Source: Candidatus Woesearchaeota archaeon
Lineage (GTDB): Archaea > Nanobdellota > Nanobdellia > Woesearchaeales > DSVV01
Assembly: GCA_016214075.1 (NCBI GenBank)
Contig: JACRPI010000038.1
Span: 1-34,668 of the forward strand
Length of the DNA stretch: 34,668 nt
Reading direction: 5' to 3'
Made by a program: the position numbers and the translations under genes. The notes under the pieces are model-generated. The model did no database searches and was not told where the DNA came from. It worked only from the letters and a program-made list of their open reading frames with translations. Of the stretch, positions 24,319-32,079 are shown in pieces (the stretch's first letter is position 1; each line of letters opens with the position of its first letter).

Positions 24319-24552
24319 ATGGACACCATTATCCTAAAAAAAGCAAATGAAATATTTGAAAAGATAAATCAAAGGTTATCAGAAAAATACAAAGGAAAAA
24401 TTATTGCGATTGATGGAGAAAGCGGAGATTATTATATTGGAGAATCAGAGCTTGAAGCATATAATGAAGCGATAAAGCAGCATCCTAAAAAGCAATTTAT
24501 CTTCAAAAGAGTAGGTTTTCGTTCTACACATTTTGTTGGTGCAAAGAGATGA
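24319..24552 (+). CDS. Small partner protein of a retropepsin-like protease
   Basis: A 77-residue soluble alpha/beta protein. An N-terminal helix (NEIFEKINQRLSEKYKG) is followed by IIAIDGESGDYYIG and FIFKRVGFRSTHFVG. The GKIIAID...EA...A....P pattern resembles small DUF5678-like proteins; this assignment is tentative. Its stop overlaps the start of the protease gene (ATGA at 24549-24552), so the two are translationally coupled. AGTTTAAATATTT at 24286-24298 is about 27 bases before the ATG. Pairing with a DTG protease suggests a substrate, inhibitor or antitoxin-like partner; unproven. Confidence 0.65.
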   Translation: MDTIILKKANEIFEKINQRLSEKYKGKIIAIDGESGDYYIGESELEAYNEAIKQHPKKQFIFKRVGFRSTHFVGAKR

Positions 24553-24890
24553 AAGGTTTTTTTGTTTTTGGAACACCTGCAATAGTTTTATCGCTAAAAC
24601 AAAAGAAGATAGAAGTAATTGTTGATACTGGTTTTACAGGACAGCTCATGCTTCCTCAGAATATTATTGATGATTTACACTTAGAACAAGTGGGTGTAAC
24701 TGATTATCTTATGGCAAGTGGAGAAGGAAACGTAACAAATGTATATAAAGCAAAACTTGCCTTTCTTAATAAGGAAAAAGAAGTGATTATTTTATCCACA
24801 GAAGCAGATTTTTCATTGGCGGGGATGGAGTTATTTCATGATTATAAAATTGTTATAGAAAGAGCAAAGAATAAAGTTGAGATTGAATAA
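24549..24890 (+). CDS. Retropepsin-like clan AA aspartic protease
   Basis: A 113-residue single-domain protein. The active-site motif VIVDTGFTGQLMLP holds D26-T-G, preceded by two hydrophobic residues as in retropepsins. The later SLAGMELFHDYKIVI matches the second conserved hydrophobic-Gly region. One domain gives one Asp, so activity would need a homodimer. It lacks a signal peptide or membrane anchor, suggesting a cytoplasmic enzyme. It is coupled by an ATGA overlap to the preceding small gene. Confidence 0.8.
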   Translation: MKGFFVFGTPAIVLSLKQKKIEVIVDTGFTGQLMLPQNIIDDLHLEQVGVTDYLMASGEGNVTNVYKAKLAFLNKEKEVIILSTEADFSLAGMELFHDYKIVIERAKNKVEIE

Positions 24891-24892
24891 AA

Positions 24893-25201
24893 CTAAAATC
24901 TCCACACCTTCTTCTCAAAATCAACAATTTTCCCCGCAACAACAGCAACACCTTCTTTCTTCAACAGTGCAATTTTCGCACGACCACCATGCGCAAATCC
25001 GCCAAGAGAACCATCAGAACAAACAACGCGATGACAAGGCACAGCAGGGGCAAATGGATTCTTGTTCAACGCCTGCCCTATTGCGCGATAGACATTCCCA
25101 TCTTTTCCAAGAGCTTTTCCAATTTCTTTATACGTCGTCACATATCCGGAAGGGACATTCTTCAAGATTGCGTATACTTTTTCTTGGAATGGAGTTATCA
25201 T
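24893..25201 (-). CDS. ogt: O6-alkylguanine-DNA alkyltransferase (Ogt/MGMT)
   Basis: A 102-residue protein made only of the catalytic domain. It has SGYVTTYKEIGKALG near 18-32, the asparagine-hinge equivalent NKNPFAPAVPCHRVV with acceptor Cys56, and GSLGGFAHG. It transfers the alkyl group from O6-alkylguanine to Cys56 in a suicide repair reaction. Because Cys56 is present it is not an alkyltransferase-like (ATL) protein. The usual N-terminal domain (about 70 residues) is absent, as in other compact archaeal forms. Its start lies one base past the stop of the MgtC/DUF4010 gene, making a two-gene operon. The frame is open further upstream, but that part is antisense-like overlap with MgtC/DUF4010. 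Confidence 0.93.
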   Translation of the reverse strand: MITPFQEKVYAILKNVPSGYVTTYKEIGKALGKDGNVYRAIGQALNKNPFAPAVPCHRVVCSDGSLGGFAHGGRAKIALLKKEGVAVVAGKIVDFEKKVWRF

Positions 25202-25202
25202 G

Positions 25203-26528
25203 TTAAAGGACAAGAACAGCAAGGATTCCTGCTGCAACGATAATCGCGGTGCAAATAAGCACTTTTTTGGCAAATTGTTTGCCGCCAAATAAATACGCGA
25301 TTGCTGCTTTGGTGATGGTATTACTGAGTGCTGCCAAAACAATACCCAGCGCCGCGATAGAACTTGTAATCTCGCCAGCAGACGTAAGGGTAACCATGGA
25401 AATGACAACAGCGTCAATGTCTGCGAATCCCGCCAAAAAACTCGCAAAGTAAATGCCAGAGCTTCCAAGAAGCGCTTGTAAGAGTTTTGTAATAAACAGT
25501 GCGAAAACAAAAAACGCTCCTATTTTGAGTGCGGGAAGCAACGCAAATGGGCTTTGGAAAGCAACAGCGGTCTCAGCTTTCTTTCCAGGAGGAGTTCGCT
25601 GAGAGAAGAGATAAAATCCACAGCAAAGAGAAGCAAGAAGAATAATCCCAAGAGGAAGGAGCAAGGATATGAAAACATTTTTGTTTAAAATGAGCGTAAT
25701 AAAGAAGACACGGAAAAACATGATTACCCACGCAATAATAACGCCGAAGGCGAATGTGTAATACCACTTGCTTTTTTTGGAGCTTTCAGAAAGTGCGCTT
25801 GTGACAGCAGTAGAAGAGACTAAGCCGCCGACTGCTCCTATTAAACCAATTCCTTTTTTTGCGCCAAGTGTTTTAATGAGGATGTATCCAATGGTCGAAA
25901 TTGCGCAGATAAACACCACCATAAGCCATATCTTAAATGGATTAAAAATTTGTGTAGTGATGAGAATTGTTTTGACAGAAGGAAACAAGCTAATAATCTC
26001 CCGTAAAACAGGAATGTCTAATGGAGAGTATGCTTTATTCGGCAATAAAGGAAGGACAACAGCGGAAATGATGCCCAGCTTCAATCCCGCGTGAATTTCA
26101 TCAAGAGCAAGTTTTTGTGCGAATTTGTGAAGGGTGTATTTGTAGGAAAGGATAGTGGTCATAAGTATGACTGAAATGACAGCAATAAGAATGTAGTTGT
26201 ATGCGATAATGATGCCGGATAAGAAAACAATAATCGTGGAAATTTCGCTTGTTGCGCCGATTCCTTTCCCCTTCCAGACAACAGCAATATATCCTGCGAT
26301 GGAAAAGAGAATCATTCCTGCCGTGCCGAGCAAAACAAGTTCGAAGCTTCCTATTTGTTGCGCGACAAAACCGACAAGCCAGCCAAAGAGCGCAATGAGA
26401 GTAAATGTTCGAATCCCCGCAAAATCCTGTACTTTCTGCTGTTGATGCTGAAATTCTCTTTCAAGACCAACAATGAGACCGAGAAGAAGTGCAATGCCGA
26501 AGTTTTCAAAAAGTCCGAGTTCTATCAC
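25203..26528 (-). CDS. MgtC/SapB-DUF4010 family membrane protein
   Basis: A 441-residue polytopic membrane protein with about 12 hydrophobic segments. The N-terminal MgtC/SapB domain is recognised by FGIALLLGLIVGLEREFQHQ and the FAGIRTFTLIALFGWLVG motif (residues about 37-54). The C-terminal DUF4010 part contains GAVGGLVSSTAVTSALSESS and FASFLAGFADIDAVVISM. The substrate is unknown; MgtC relatives affect Mg2+ and phosphate homeostasis. The start codon is GTG 26526-26528 with the strong ribosome site GAGGTGGGG just upstream. The alkyltransferase gene follows after one base. Confidence 0.9.
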   Translation of the reverse strand: MIELGLFENFGIALLLGLIVGLEREFQHQQQKVQDFAGIRTFTLIALFGWLVGFVAQQIGSFELVLLGTAGMILFSIAGYIAVVWKGKGIGATSEISTIIVFLSGIIIAYNYILIAVISVILMTTILSYKYTLHKFAQKLALDEIHAGLKLGIISAVVLPLLPNKAYSPLDIPVLREIISLFPSVKTILITTQIFNPFKIWLMVVFICAISTIGYILIKTLGAKKGIGLIGAVGGLVSSTAVTSALSESSKKSKWYYTFAFGVIIAWVIMFFRVFFITLILNKNVFISLLLPLGIILLASLCCGFYLFSQRTPPGKKAETAVAFQSPFALLPALKIGAFFVFALFITKLLQALLGSSGIYFASFLAGFADIDAVVISMVTLTSAGEITSSIAALGIVLAALSNTITKAAIAYLFGGKQFAKKVLICTAIIVAAGILAVLVL

Positions 26529-26615
26529 TTCCCCACCTCTTTTTTTTGTATATGTAATATTTACTACCGCTCACTGAAGAAATACCTTTATATATTTTGC
26601 CATCACTAAAATTTT

Positions 26616-27377
26616 ATGCTCAAAAATAGTTTCATTTTCTTGAACAAGGTCAGCCATGCGTCAGAAAAGAAGATTTGGGAACAGAAAATTCACACATGGG
26701 ATAATTTTTTAGAGACCAAGGACATTCAGGGCATTGGAAAAACAAGAAAAATATTTTACGATCAGCAAATTCATCACGCAAAGAAAGCAGTCGTTGATGA
26801 TGACGTACAAACCTTGAGTACATTGTTCCCAAAACAAGAGCATTGGCGTCTCTATAATTTCTTCAAAGAGCAGGCATGTTTTTTAGATATAGAAACAAGT
26901 GGGTATTATGGGGATATCACCGTGATTGGCATTTATGATGGCAGAGAAACAAAAACAATGATTAAAGGAAAAAACCTCAATCTCCAACTACTCAAAGATC
27001 TTTTGCGGCAATACAAAATGATCATTACATTCAATGGTTCAAGTTTTGATCTACCAGTCATAAACCGTTATTATCCAAATACTATCCCTAATATCGCGCA
27101 TATGGATCTTCGTCATGTCCTTGCGAAAGTAGGATACACAGGCGGTTTGAAGAGCATCGAAAAGCAGTTGGGAATAAAGCGTGCGGAAGAAGTCCGCGAT
27201 GTCAATGGCAGTGACGCGGTGTATTTTTGGAATATGTACAAAGCAACAGGGCAGGAAAGGTATCTTGAACTCCTCGTCAAATATAATGAAGAGGATATTG
27301 TCAATCTCAAGCCATTGGCGGATTTTGCAGTGAAAGAATTGGGGAAGAAAGTGTTTGAAAATCCTATAATCCAGTAA
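26616..27377 (+). CDS. RNase H-like fold exonuclease (YprB-type, DEDD)
   Basis: A 253-residue protein. The DEDD motifs are visible: FLDIETSG (exo I, residue about 90), MIITFNGSSFDLPVI (exo II, about 132-146) and VKYNEEDIVNLKPL (exo III, about 230-243), with the YxxxD spacing of DEDDy nucleases. The N-terminal 85 residues are helical and polar. YprB-like proteins are predicted metal-dependent 3'-5' exonucleases of nucleic-acid metabolism. TTTATATAT at 26587-26595 is about 28 bases before the ATG. It converges with the lipoprotein gene, leaving only 3 bases between stops. Confidence 0.85.
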   Translation: MLKNSFIFLNKVSHASEKKIWEQKIHTWDNFLETKDIQGIGKTRKIFYDQQIHHAKKAVVDDDVQTLSTLFPKQEHWRLYNFFKEQACFLDIETSGYYGDITVIGIYDGRETKTMIKGKNLNLQLLKDLLRQYKMIITFNGSSFDLPVINRYYPNTIPNIAHMDLRHVLAKVGYTGGLKSIEKQLGIKRAEEVRDVNGSDAVYFWNMYKATGQERYLELLVKYNEEDIVNLKPLADFAVKELGKKVFENPIIQ

Positions 27378-27380
27378 GTA

Positions 27381-28184
27381 TCAATTCTTCGAGAAATACA
27401 CGTTAATGTCTCCATCGCTATCCAAATTGACCCATTCTTCTGCGCCATTCAAGTTGTATGTTCCATCGGTGGTCAACATTTTGCTTGCGTCTTTGGTGTC
27501 TCCATTATCGTAGCCAGTAATAATAATAATTTCATTATTCTCAAAAACAAGCAGTTTGATGACTGCGTTATTCATGTCAGTAACGACATCGCTACAACTA
27601 TCGCTGTCGTAATGAAGGAGCTCCGCGATTGCCGCGTTTTCGCAGGGATTGCCAATCAAAATAAGATCGTTAGAGGTAAAGTCAGTCACTTCGCTTGCGA
27701 GTTTTGTTTCCGCAGTAATGTCGTGCGTAATCAAGTATGTGCTGATAACTGTCGCGGTAATAACATCTGTGGAAGGCGCGTCATCTCCAACAACAATAAT
27801 AGGGTCATCAAGGAAAGCAGGATAATCATAAAGTGTTGTGTCCTCAAGCTTGTTGCAATCTTCAGGGCATGAGCTGAATGTTTCGTAATATGTGCAGATA
27901 GAATCATCGCATGCAGGAGCAGCGTAATCAATTTCTGAATCCTCTTCGTCAGAAGTTTCTTGATCATCGCTTGTCGTTTCTTCGCTACTTTCTTGAGTTT
28001 CTTCTTCAGTTGCGTCAGTATCAGCAGTATTTGCGCCGCTCAATACATCATCAAAGAGATCGCCTGTTTCAATCTCTTTTGTTTTTTGAGTGCTTTCAGA
28101 AGATTCTTTCTGTTTGCAGGATAGTAAGAGAAGTAAAAGAATTATCAGCGTCAAAAAAAGCAGTGTCTTTTTCTTTGTAATCAT
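27381..28184 (-). CDS. Lipoprotein with S-layer-type domains
   Basis: A 267-residue protein. The N-terminus MITKKKTLLF plus a leucine-rich core ending LLLSC gives a lipobox with Cys23. An acidic Ser/Thr/Asp/Glu-rich stalk spans about 28-92. A CDDSICTYYETFSSCPEDC cysteine block follows, then a domain resembling the ends of the S-layer protein at 2807-5341. YPAFLDDPIIVVGDDAPSTD compares with YPSMFIEDGTFNGILVVGAD, and ILIGNPCENAAIAELL with IVAVGGPCANAVVAELM. It looks like the two terminal S-layer subdomains joined without the central region, tethered to the membrane by lipid. TTTTAAATAG near 28210-28219 is about 27 bases upstream. Confidence 0.78.
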   Translation of the reverse strand: MITKKKTLLFLTLIILLLLLLSCKQKESSESTQKTKEIETGDLFDDVLSGANTADTDATEEETQESSEETTSDDQETSDEEDSEIDYAAPACDDSICTYYETFSSCPEDCNKLEDTTLYDYPAFLDDPIIVVGDDAPSTDVITATVISTYLITHDITAETKLASEVTDFTSNDLILIGNPCENAAIAELLHYDSDSCSDVVTDMNNAVIKLLVFENNEIIIITGYDNGDTKDASKMLTTDGTYNLNGAEEWVNLDSDGDINVYFSKN

Positions 28185-28232
28185 CTCAACTATTTGCGCG
28201 TCTTCCTCTCTATTTAAAATTTGTGAATTATG

Positions 28233-28319
28233 GTTGAGAACACAAATAATTAATATTATAATATGTTCTCAACTATTCAATCAAGAACATTTTCTCATTA
28301 ATTATTTATGTTCTTGATT
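28233..28319. repeat. Two adjacent inverted repeats with a shared half-site
   Basis: GTTGAGAACA (28233-28242) is the exact complement of TGTTCTCAAC (28264-28273). AATCAAGAACAT (28279-28290) is the exact complement of ATGTTCTTGATT (28308-28319). All four arms contain AGAACA/TGTTCT. They could be operators for the lipoprotein gene or hairpins. Confidence 0.7.
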
Positions 28320-28366
28320 ATAAGTAAAAACAGTCTTTTTTTAAATCGCCAATAATAGAAAATAAA

Positions 28367-28440
28367 CGCCCCACTGCATGAACGCAGTGGGGACCCAAAG
28401 TGCCACTTCAAAAGAAGAAGTGGCACTTTGGGGTATTATT
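28367..28440 (+). repeat. Dispersed hairpin element, copy G (two-hairpin variant)
   Basis: CCCCACTGC-ATGAAC-GCAGTGGGG (28369-28392) replaces the usual left half. A perfect 16-bp stem CCCAAAGTGCCACTTC/GAAGTGGCACTTTGGG (28394-28432, loop AAAAGAA) and GGGGTATTATT follow. The GGGGACCC...GGGGTATTAT frame is kept although the stem sequence is entirely different. It lies before polB rather than after a plus-strand gene. Confidence 0.75.
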
Positions 28441-28549
28441 ATTATTATTATTGAGAGGATAGTATATTCAATGCAATCCTTCTATCAATAGAGTAAGAAG
28501 AATGAGAACAATAGAGAAACTATAAAAAAGCACAAACAAATCAAACTCC

Positions 28550-30910
28550 ATGAAAGGATTCATCATCGATCCAACCTACAGAATTAAAGACAATAAGGCA
28601 TATCTCTATTTTTATGGTCGCTTAGAAAACGGCGAATCCTTCCTCACGATAAACGAAACACGACCCTACTTCTTCATAAAAAAAGCAGATCAAGAAAAAG
28701 CAGAAGAGCTCCTCAAAAAAGAAAAGCTCAACATCAGTGTAGAAGACTGCAACATGAAAGACTTTCAGGAGCAGCCAGTCATCAAAATTCTCGTTGATGT
28801 TCCGCCAACTGTTCCAAAACTTAGAAAAGAGTTTGAAGACAATGGAATCCAGTGTTACGAAGCAGATATTCGTTTTGTGTACAGAACAATTATTGACAAA
28901 GAACTTCTCGGAAACATCGAGATTGAGGGAGCGTTTGAAACAACAAAGCTGGTCAACAGAATCTACACAGAACCAACCATCACCAAAGCAACAATCCATT
29001 CCCCAAAACTGACAGTCCTCTCATTTGACATTGAGACAAGTATGAACACAGAAGAAATTTTCTCCATCGCGATCGCGGCAAGAAAGTACAAAGAAGAAAA
29101 GACAATCAGAAAGAATTTCATTGTGGCAAAACACAAAGTAGAATATCAGCATACAGAAACCTGTCATACAGAAAAAGATATGCTCGAAGCGTTCCAAAAA
29201 ATAGTGAATGAAATTGACCCCGACATAATAACTGGATGGAATGTCGTTGACTTTGATTTCAGAGTAATACGAGACCGCTGCAAGCACTACAGAATTCCAT
29301 TTCAAATTGGCCGCGCGGAAGAAGAAACAAAAGTCAGAATTGAATCACTGTTCTTCAAAGAGTCCAGTGTCACGATTGTGGGCAGACAAGTTTTAGATGG
29401 AATAGCTCTTCTCAAAAATTCGTTCATCAAACTCGATGATTACAAATTAGATACTGCGGCAAAAACAATCATTGGAAAAAAGAAAGCGCTAGATTTCTCA
29501 AGTAACAACACAGAAAATAAGCACAAGCTGGGAAAAGGAGCGCAGATCGAAGAATTGTTCAAGCATGATCCGCTCACGTTAGTAAAATACAACGAAAAAG
29601 ACGCGGAGCTGGTGCTGGAAATTCTGGAAGCAAAAGACCTCATTAATCTGGTCATTCAACGTTCGATGTTAACAGGAATGCAGATTGATCGAGTCAACGC
29701 ATCCATTGCATCGCTGGACTCATTATATATTCGTGAAGCAAGAAAGCGAGGCTATGTTTGTCAGGGATCCGCGTACAGCGAAGGAGAAGAAAGAATCAAA
29801 GGAGGTTTTGTGCGAGAATCAATGCCAGGAATTTACGATTATATTATTGTTTGCGACTTCAAAAGTCTGTATCCCAGTATCATCAGAACATTCAATATCG
29901 ACCCATTATCATTTCAAAAAGATGGAACAATTGTTGCGCCAAATGGCGCAAAGTTTCGCAATGAAGCGGGAATTCTTCCGTTGTTAATTCAGCGGCTTTG
30001 GGAGCAGCGCGATGAAGCAAAAAAGAAAAAAGACGCGGTGGCAAGTTATGCGATCAAGATTACCATGAACTCCTTCTATGGTGTGCTCGCAAGTCCAATG
30101 TGCAGATTTTATAGCTTAGAGATGGCGAGCGCAATCACAAGCTGGGGTCAGGAAATTGTAAAGGAATCCGCAGAAGAAGTCGAAAAAACAGGCTACAAGG
30201 TCATTTATGGAGACACAGATTCAATTTTTATTGAAACAAAGAAAGATAATTACGAAGATGCAAGTAAAGTTGGAGAAAAGATTGCGCGCGGTATTAATGT
30301 CCATTTCAAGAAAAAAGTAAAAGAACAATGCCACAGAGAATCGTATTTAGAGTTGCAGTTTGAAAAAGTATACAGCCGATTTATCATGCCAAAGATTCGT
30401 GGCACAGAAGTTGGCGCAAAGAAGCGGTATGCGGGGATGCGGACAGATGGAAAAGAGGAAAAACTCGATATTGTTGGATTAGAAACAGTAAGAAGGGATT
30501 GGACAGAGTGCGCGAAACAATTCCAAATCACGCTCTTAAAGAAAATATTTGCGAAGCAGGAAGTCATTCCGTACATCAAAAAGTTTGTCGAGGAAGTCAG
30601 AGGAGGAAAGCATGATGACCTTCTCATATACAAAAAATCATTAAGTAAAGAGGTAGAAGGCTATACGAAAACAACACCGCCGCATGTCAAGGCAGCGCGG
30701 CTTCTCGATAAAATAGAATCCAACATCATCGAGTATTACATCACAGAAAATGGTCCAGAGCCGCTGCAAAAGTTGAAGTCAAAAATAGATTACGAGCATT
30801 ATGTGGACAAGCAGTTGAAGCCGATTGCGGATTCCATTCTTCTTTTCTTTAATCAGAATTTTGAAGATGTTGTTTCAGGAAAAAAACAGAAAAGTTTGTT
30901 TGAGTTTTAG
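28550..30910 (+). CDS. polB: Family B DNA polymerase with 3'-5' exonuclease
   Basis: A 786-residue replicative-type polymerase. Exonuclease motifs are SFDIETSMN (about 160), IITGWNVVDFDFRVI (exo II, about 225) and YNEKDAELVLEI (exo III, about 345). Polymerase motif A is DFKSLYPSI near 438, motif B KITMNSFYGVLASP near 503 and motif C YGDTDS near 554. All catalytic carboxylates are present, so the enzyme should be active. The C-terminus KKQKSLFEF is a PIP box (QxxLxxF) for binding PCNA. The length matches archaeal PolB. CTATAAAAA at 28520-28528 is 28 bases before the ATG. Its end overlaps the convergent ATPase gene by 4 bases. No intein is present. Confidence 0.97.
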   Translation: MKGFIIDPTYRIKDNKAYLYFYGRLENGESFLTINETRPYFFIKKADQEKAEELLKKEKLNISVEDCNMKDFQEQPVIKILVDVPPTVPKLRKEFEDNGIQCYEADIRFVYRTIIDKELLGNIEIEGAFETTKLVNRIYTEPTITKATIHSPKLTVLSFDIETSMNTEEIFSIAIAARKYKEEKTIRKNFIVAKHKVEYQHTETCHTEKDMLEAFQKIVNEIDPDIITGWNVVDFDFRVIRDRCKHYRIPFQIGRAEEETKVRIESLFFKESSVTIVGRQVLDGIALLKNSFIKLDDYKLDTAAKTIIGKKKALDFSSNNTENKHKLGKGAQIEELFKHDPLTLVKYNEKDAELVLEILEAKDLINLVIQRSMLTGMQIDRVNASIASLDSLYIREARKRGYVCQGSAYSEGEERIKGGFVRESMPGIYDYIIVCDFKSLYPSIIRTFNIDPLSFQKDGTIVAPNGAKFRNEAGILPLLIQRLWEQRDEAKKKKDAVASYAIKITMNSFYGVLASPMCRFYSLEMASAITSWGQEIVKESAEEVEKTGYKVIYGDTDSIFIETKKDNYEDASKVGEKIARGINVHFKKKVKEQCHRESYLELQFEKVYSRFIMPKIRGTEVGAKKRYAGMRTDGKEEKLDIVGLETVRRDWTECAKQFQITLLKKIFAKQEVIPYIKKFVEEVRGGKHDDLLIYKKSLSKEVEGYTKTTPPHVKAARLLDKIESNIIEYYITENGPEPLQKLKSKIDYEHYVDKQLKPIADSILLFFNQNFEDVVSGKKQKSLFEF

Positions 30911-31752
30911 AGAAGACGTTCCCACTCAAACTCATTGACAATAGCTTTCGTGACAAGTGGTTTTTTTGTTGCTTTTTCATAGGGGTAGAATCTCTTAAAA
31001 ATATAACTACACATTTTTACAGCGTACAAAGGGTCGCCCTCACTTGTGTCATGAATTAAATCTAATGCATCTTGTGTAAAATCAAAACATTGTGCTCCAA
31101 GCGTTTGGATAACTTGGTGGGTTTGTGCTCGTGTAAATAATGGTATTTCATATTCAACATAATGTGCAAGAAGAGGAGCAGCGTCTCGCGCAAGAATGTC
31201 ATATACCGCAGTTGGCTTGTGAATCTGAAGCATCCATCTGATGTTGGTAGTTTCTCGCGCAATATCATGGAGATCCTTAAAATGCGCAGAGACTGCAATA
31301 TCCTTATCTGTTGAAGGACTACCCTTATATGAAGTGTGGCGAAGATATTTTGTGCACTCATCAAGCATAAAAACCAATGTTTGCCCTCTCGTAGCCAATG
31401 TTCGATTGAGGGTAGAGAAATATGTTTCAAAATCGTGTTCAGGAGAGGGAAGTTCCACAGCAGCAGAAATCCTTTGGAGATATTCTTCTAAAGAACGATG
31501 AATTCTATTTTTAAGATGGTCTTTTCCAAAACTATTCTCTGTCTGTACGAGCTTCAAAGTAATATACTCCTGTTCTCTTCTTCGGACTTCATACATAATG
31601 CTTGTTTTTCCAACGTGTGGTCTTCCAGAGATAATGATATCTCTTCCTGCATGCGCTGTTGCCATGATTCTATCAACAAGCTCACTTCGCTCATGTAGAA
31701 GAAATTTCTCCCGATAAGCAGGTTCAGCAAAAACATATGGATTTTCTATCAT
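30907..31752 (-). CDS. Archaeal AAA-type (STAND-like) ATPase
   Basis: A 281-residue protein. Walker A GRPHVGKT is at 43-50 and Walker B TLVFMLDE at about 125-132. A helical lid region follows (IPLFTRAQTHQVIQTLGAQC and DLIHDTSEGDPLYAVKMCSY), typical of the archaeal ATPase family related to Cdc6/STAND proteins. The FVFAEPAYREKFLLH.R.EL opening is the usual N-terminal motif. The DUF234 tail found in some relatives is lacking. The start is ATG 31752, about 22 bases after the minus-strand box TTATATAA; an in-frame ATG at 31797 lies before that box. The target is unknown. Confidence 0.82.
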   Translation of the reverse strand: MIENPYVFAEPAYREKFLLHERSELVDRIMATAHAGRDIIISGRPHVGKTSIMYEVRRREQEYITLKLVQTENSFGKDHLKNRIHRSLEEYLQRISAAVELPSPEHDFETYFSTLNRTLATRGQTLVFMLDECTKYLRHTSYKGSPSTDKDIAVSAHFKDLHDIARETTNIRWMLQIHKPTAVYDILARDAAPLLAHYVEYEIPLFTRAQTHQVIQTLGAQCFDFTQDALDLIHDTSEGDPLYAVKMCSYIFKRFYPYEKATKKPLVTKAIVNEFEWERLL

Positions 31753-31821
31753 AAAGCAAGAAGATAAGCTTGATTTATATAATTTGTCACTTTGCAATGA
31801 ATAAGCATAGAGATAACAATA

Positions 31822-31849
31822 TTTATATAGAAAGTATGATTATCATACT
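31822..31849 (+). promoter_or_regulatory. Promoter and palindromic operator of the AbrB/PIN module
   Basis: The TATA box TTTATATAG (31822-31830) is immediately followed by a perfect palindrome AGTATGAT-T-ATCATACT (31833-31849), ending 2 bases before the ATG at 31852. Binding there would block the start site, which fits autorepression by the AbrB-type antitoxin. Confidence 0.7.
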
Positions 31850-31851
31850 AT

Positions 31852-32079
31852 ATGATTCATCAGGAAGTTGTCAAGATTGCGCCACGAGGGCAAATTGTAA
31901 TTCCAAAGAGATTTCGGAAGGCATTGCATTTAGAAGTAGGAAATAGAATCCTTGTCAAAGAAACTGCAGGAAAACTGATTCTGGAAAAAATGCACTTCAA
32001 TGAACTTGCGCATTATGAAGAGGTAAAGCAAAAGCGATTAGATCATCAATTGCGTGAAGAAGGAGAAATATTTGTATGA
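31852..32079 (+). CDS. AbrB/SpoVT-type antitoxin
   Basis: A 75-residue DNA-binding protein. The swapped-hairpin AbrB fold is seen in VKIAPRGQIVIPKRFRKALH and LEVGNRILVKETAGKLILEK (residues 7-46). The C-terminal 30 residues, charged and helical, would hold the toxin. Its stop overlaps the ATG of the PIN gene (ATGA at 32076-32079). The palindrome in its promoter fits autoregulation by a symmetric dimer. Confidence 0.88.
   Translation: MIHQEVVKIAPRGQIVIPKRFRKALHLEVGNRILVKETAGKLILEKMHFNELAHYEEVKQKRLDHQLREEGEIFV

Larger units (their letters stand above)
28185..28549. other. Divergent intergenic region between lipoprotein and polB
   Basis: This 365-base gap has no supported coding sequence. It holds the lipoprotein promoter near 28210, two inverted repeats (28233-28273 and 28279-28319), hairpin-element copy G (28367-28440) with a trailing ATT run, and the polB promoter at 28520-28528. 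Confidence 0.6.

Noticed and set aside
25202-25510. N-terminal extension of the alkyltransferase frame
   Set aside because: It overlaps the MgtC/DUF4010 gene on the same strand in another frame, and residues before ATG 25201 look random; the catalytic domain begins at that ATG.
2172-28440. CRISPR array
   Set aside because: The repeated units are kilobases apart, in both orientations, and not separated by uniform spacers.
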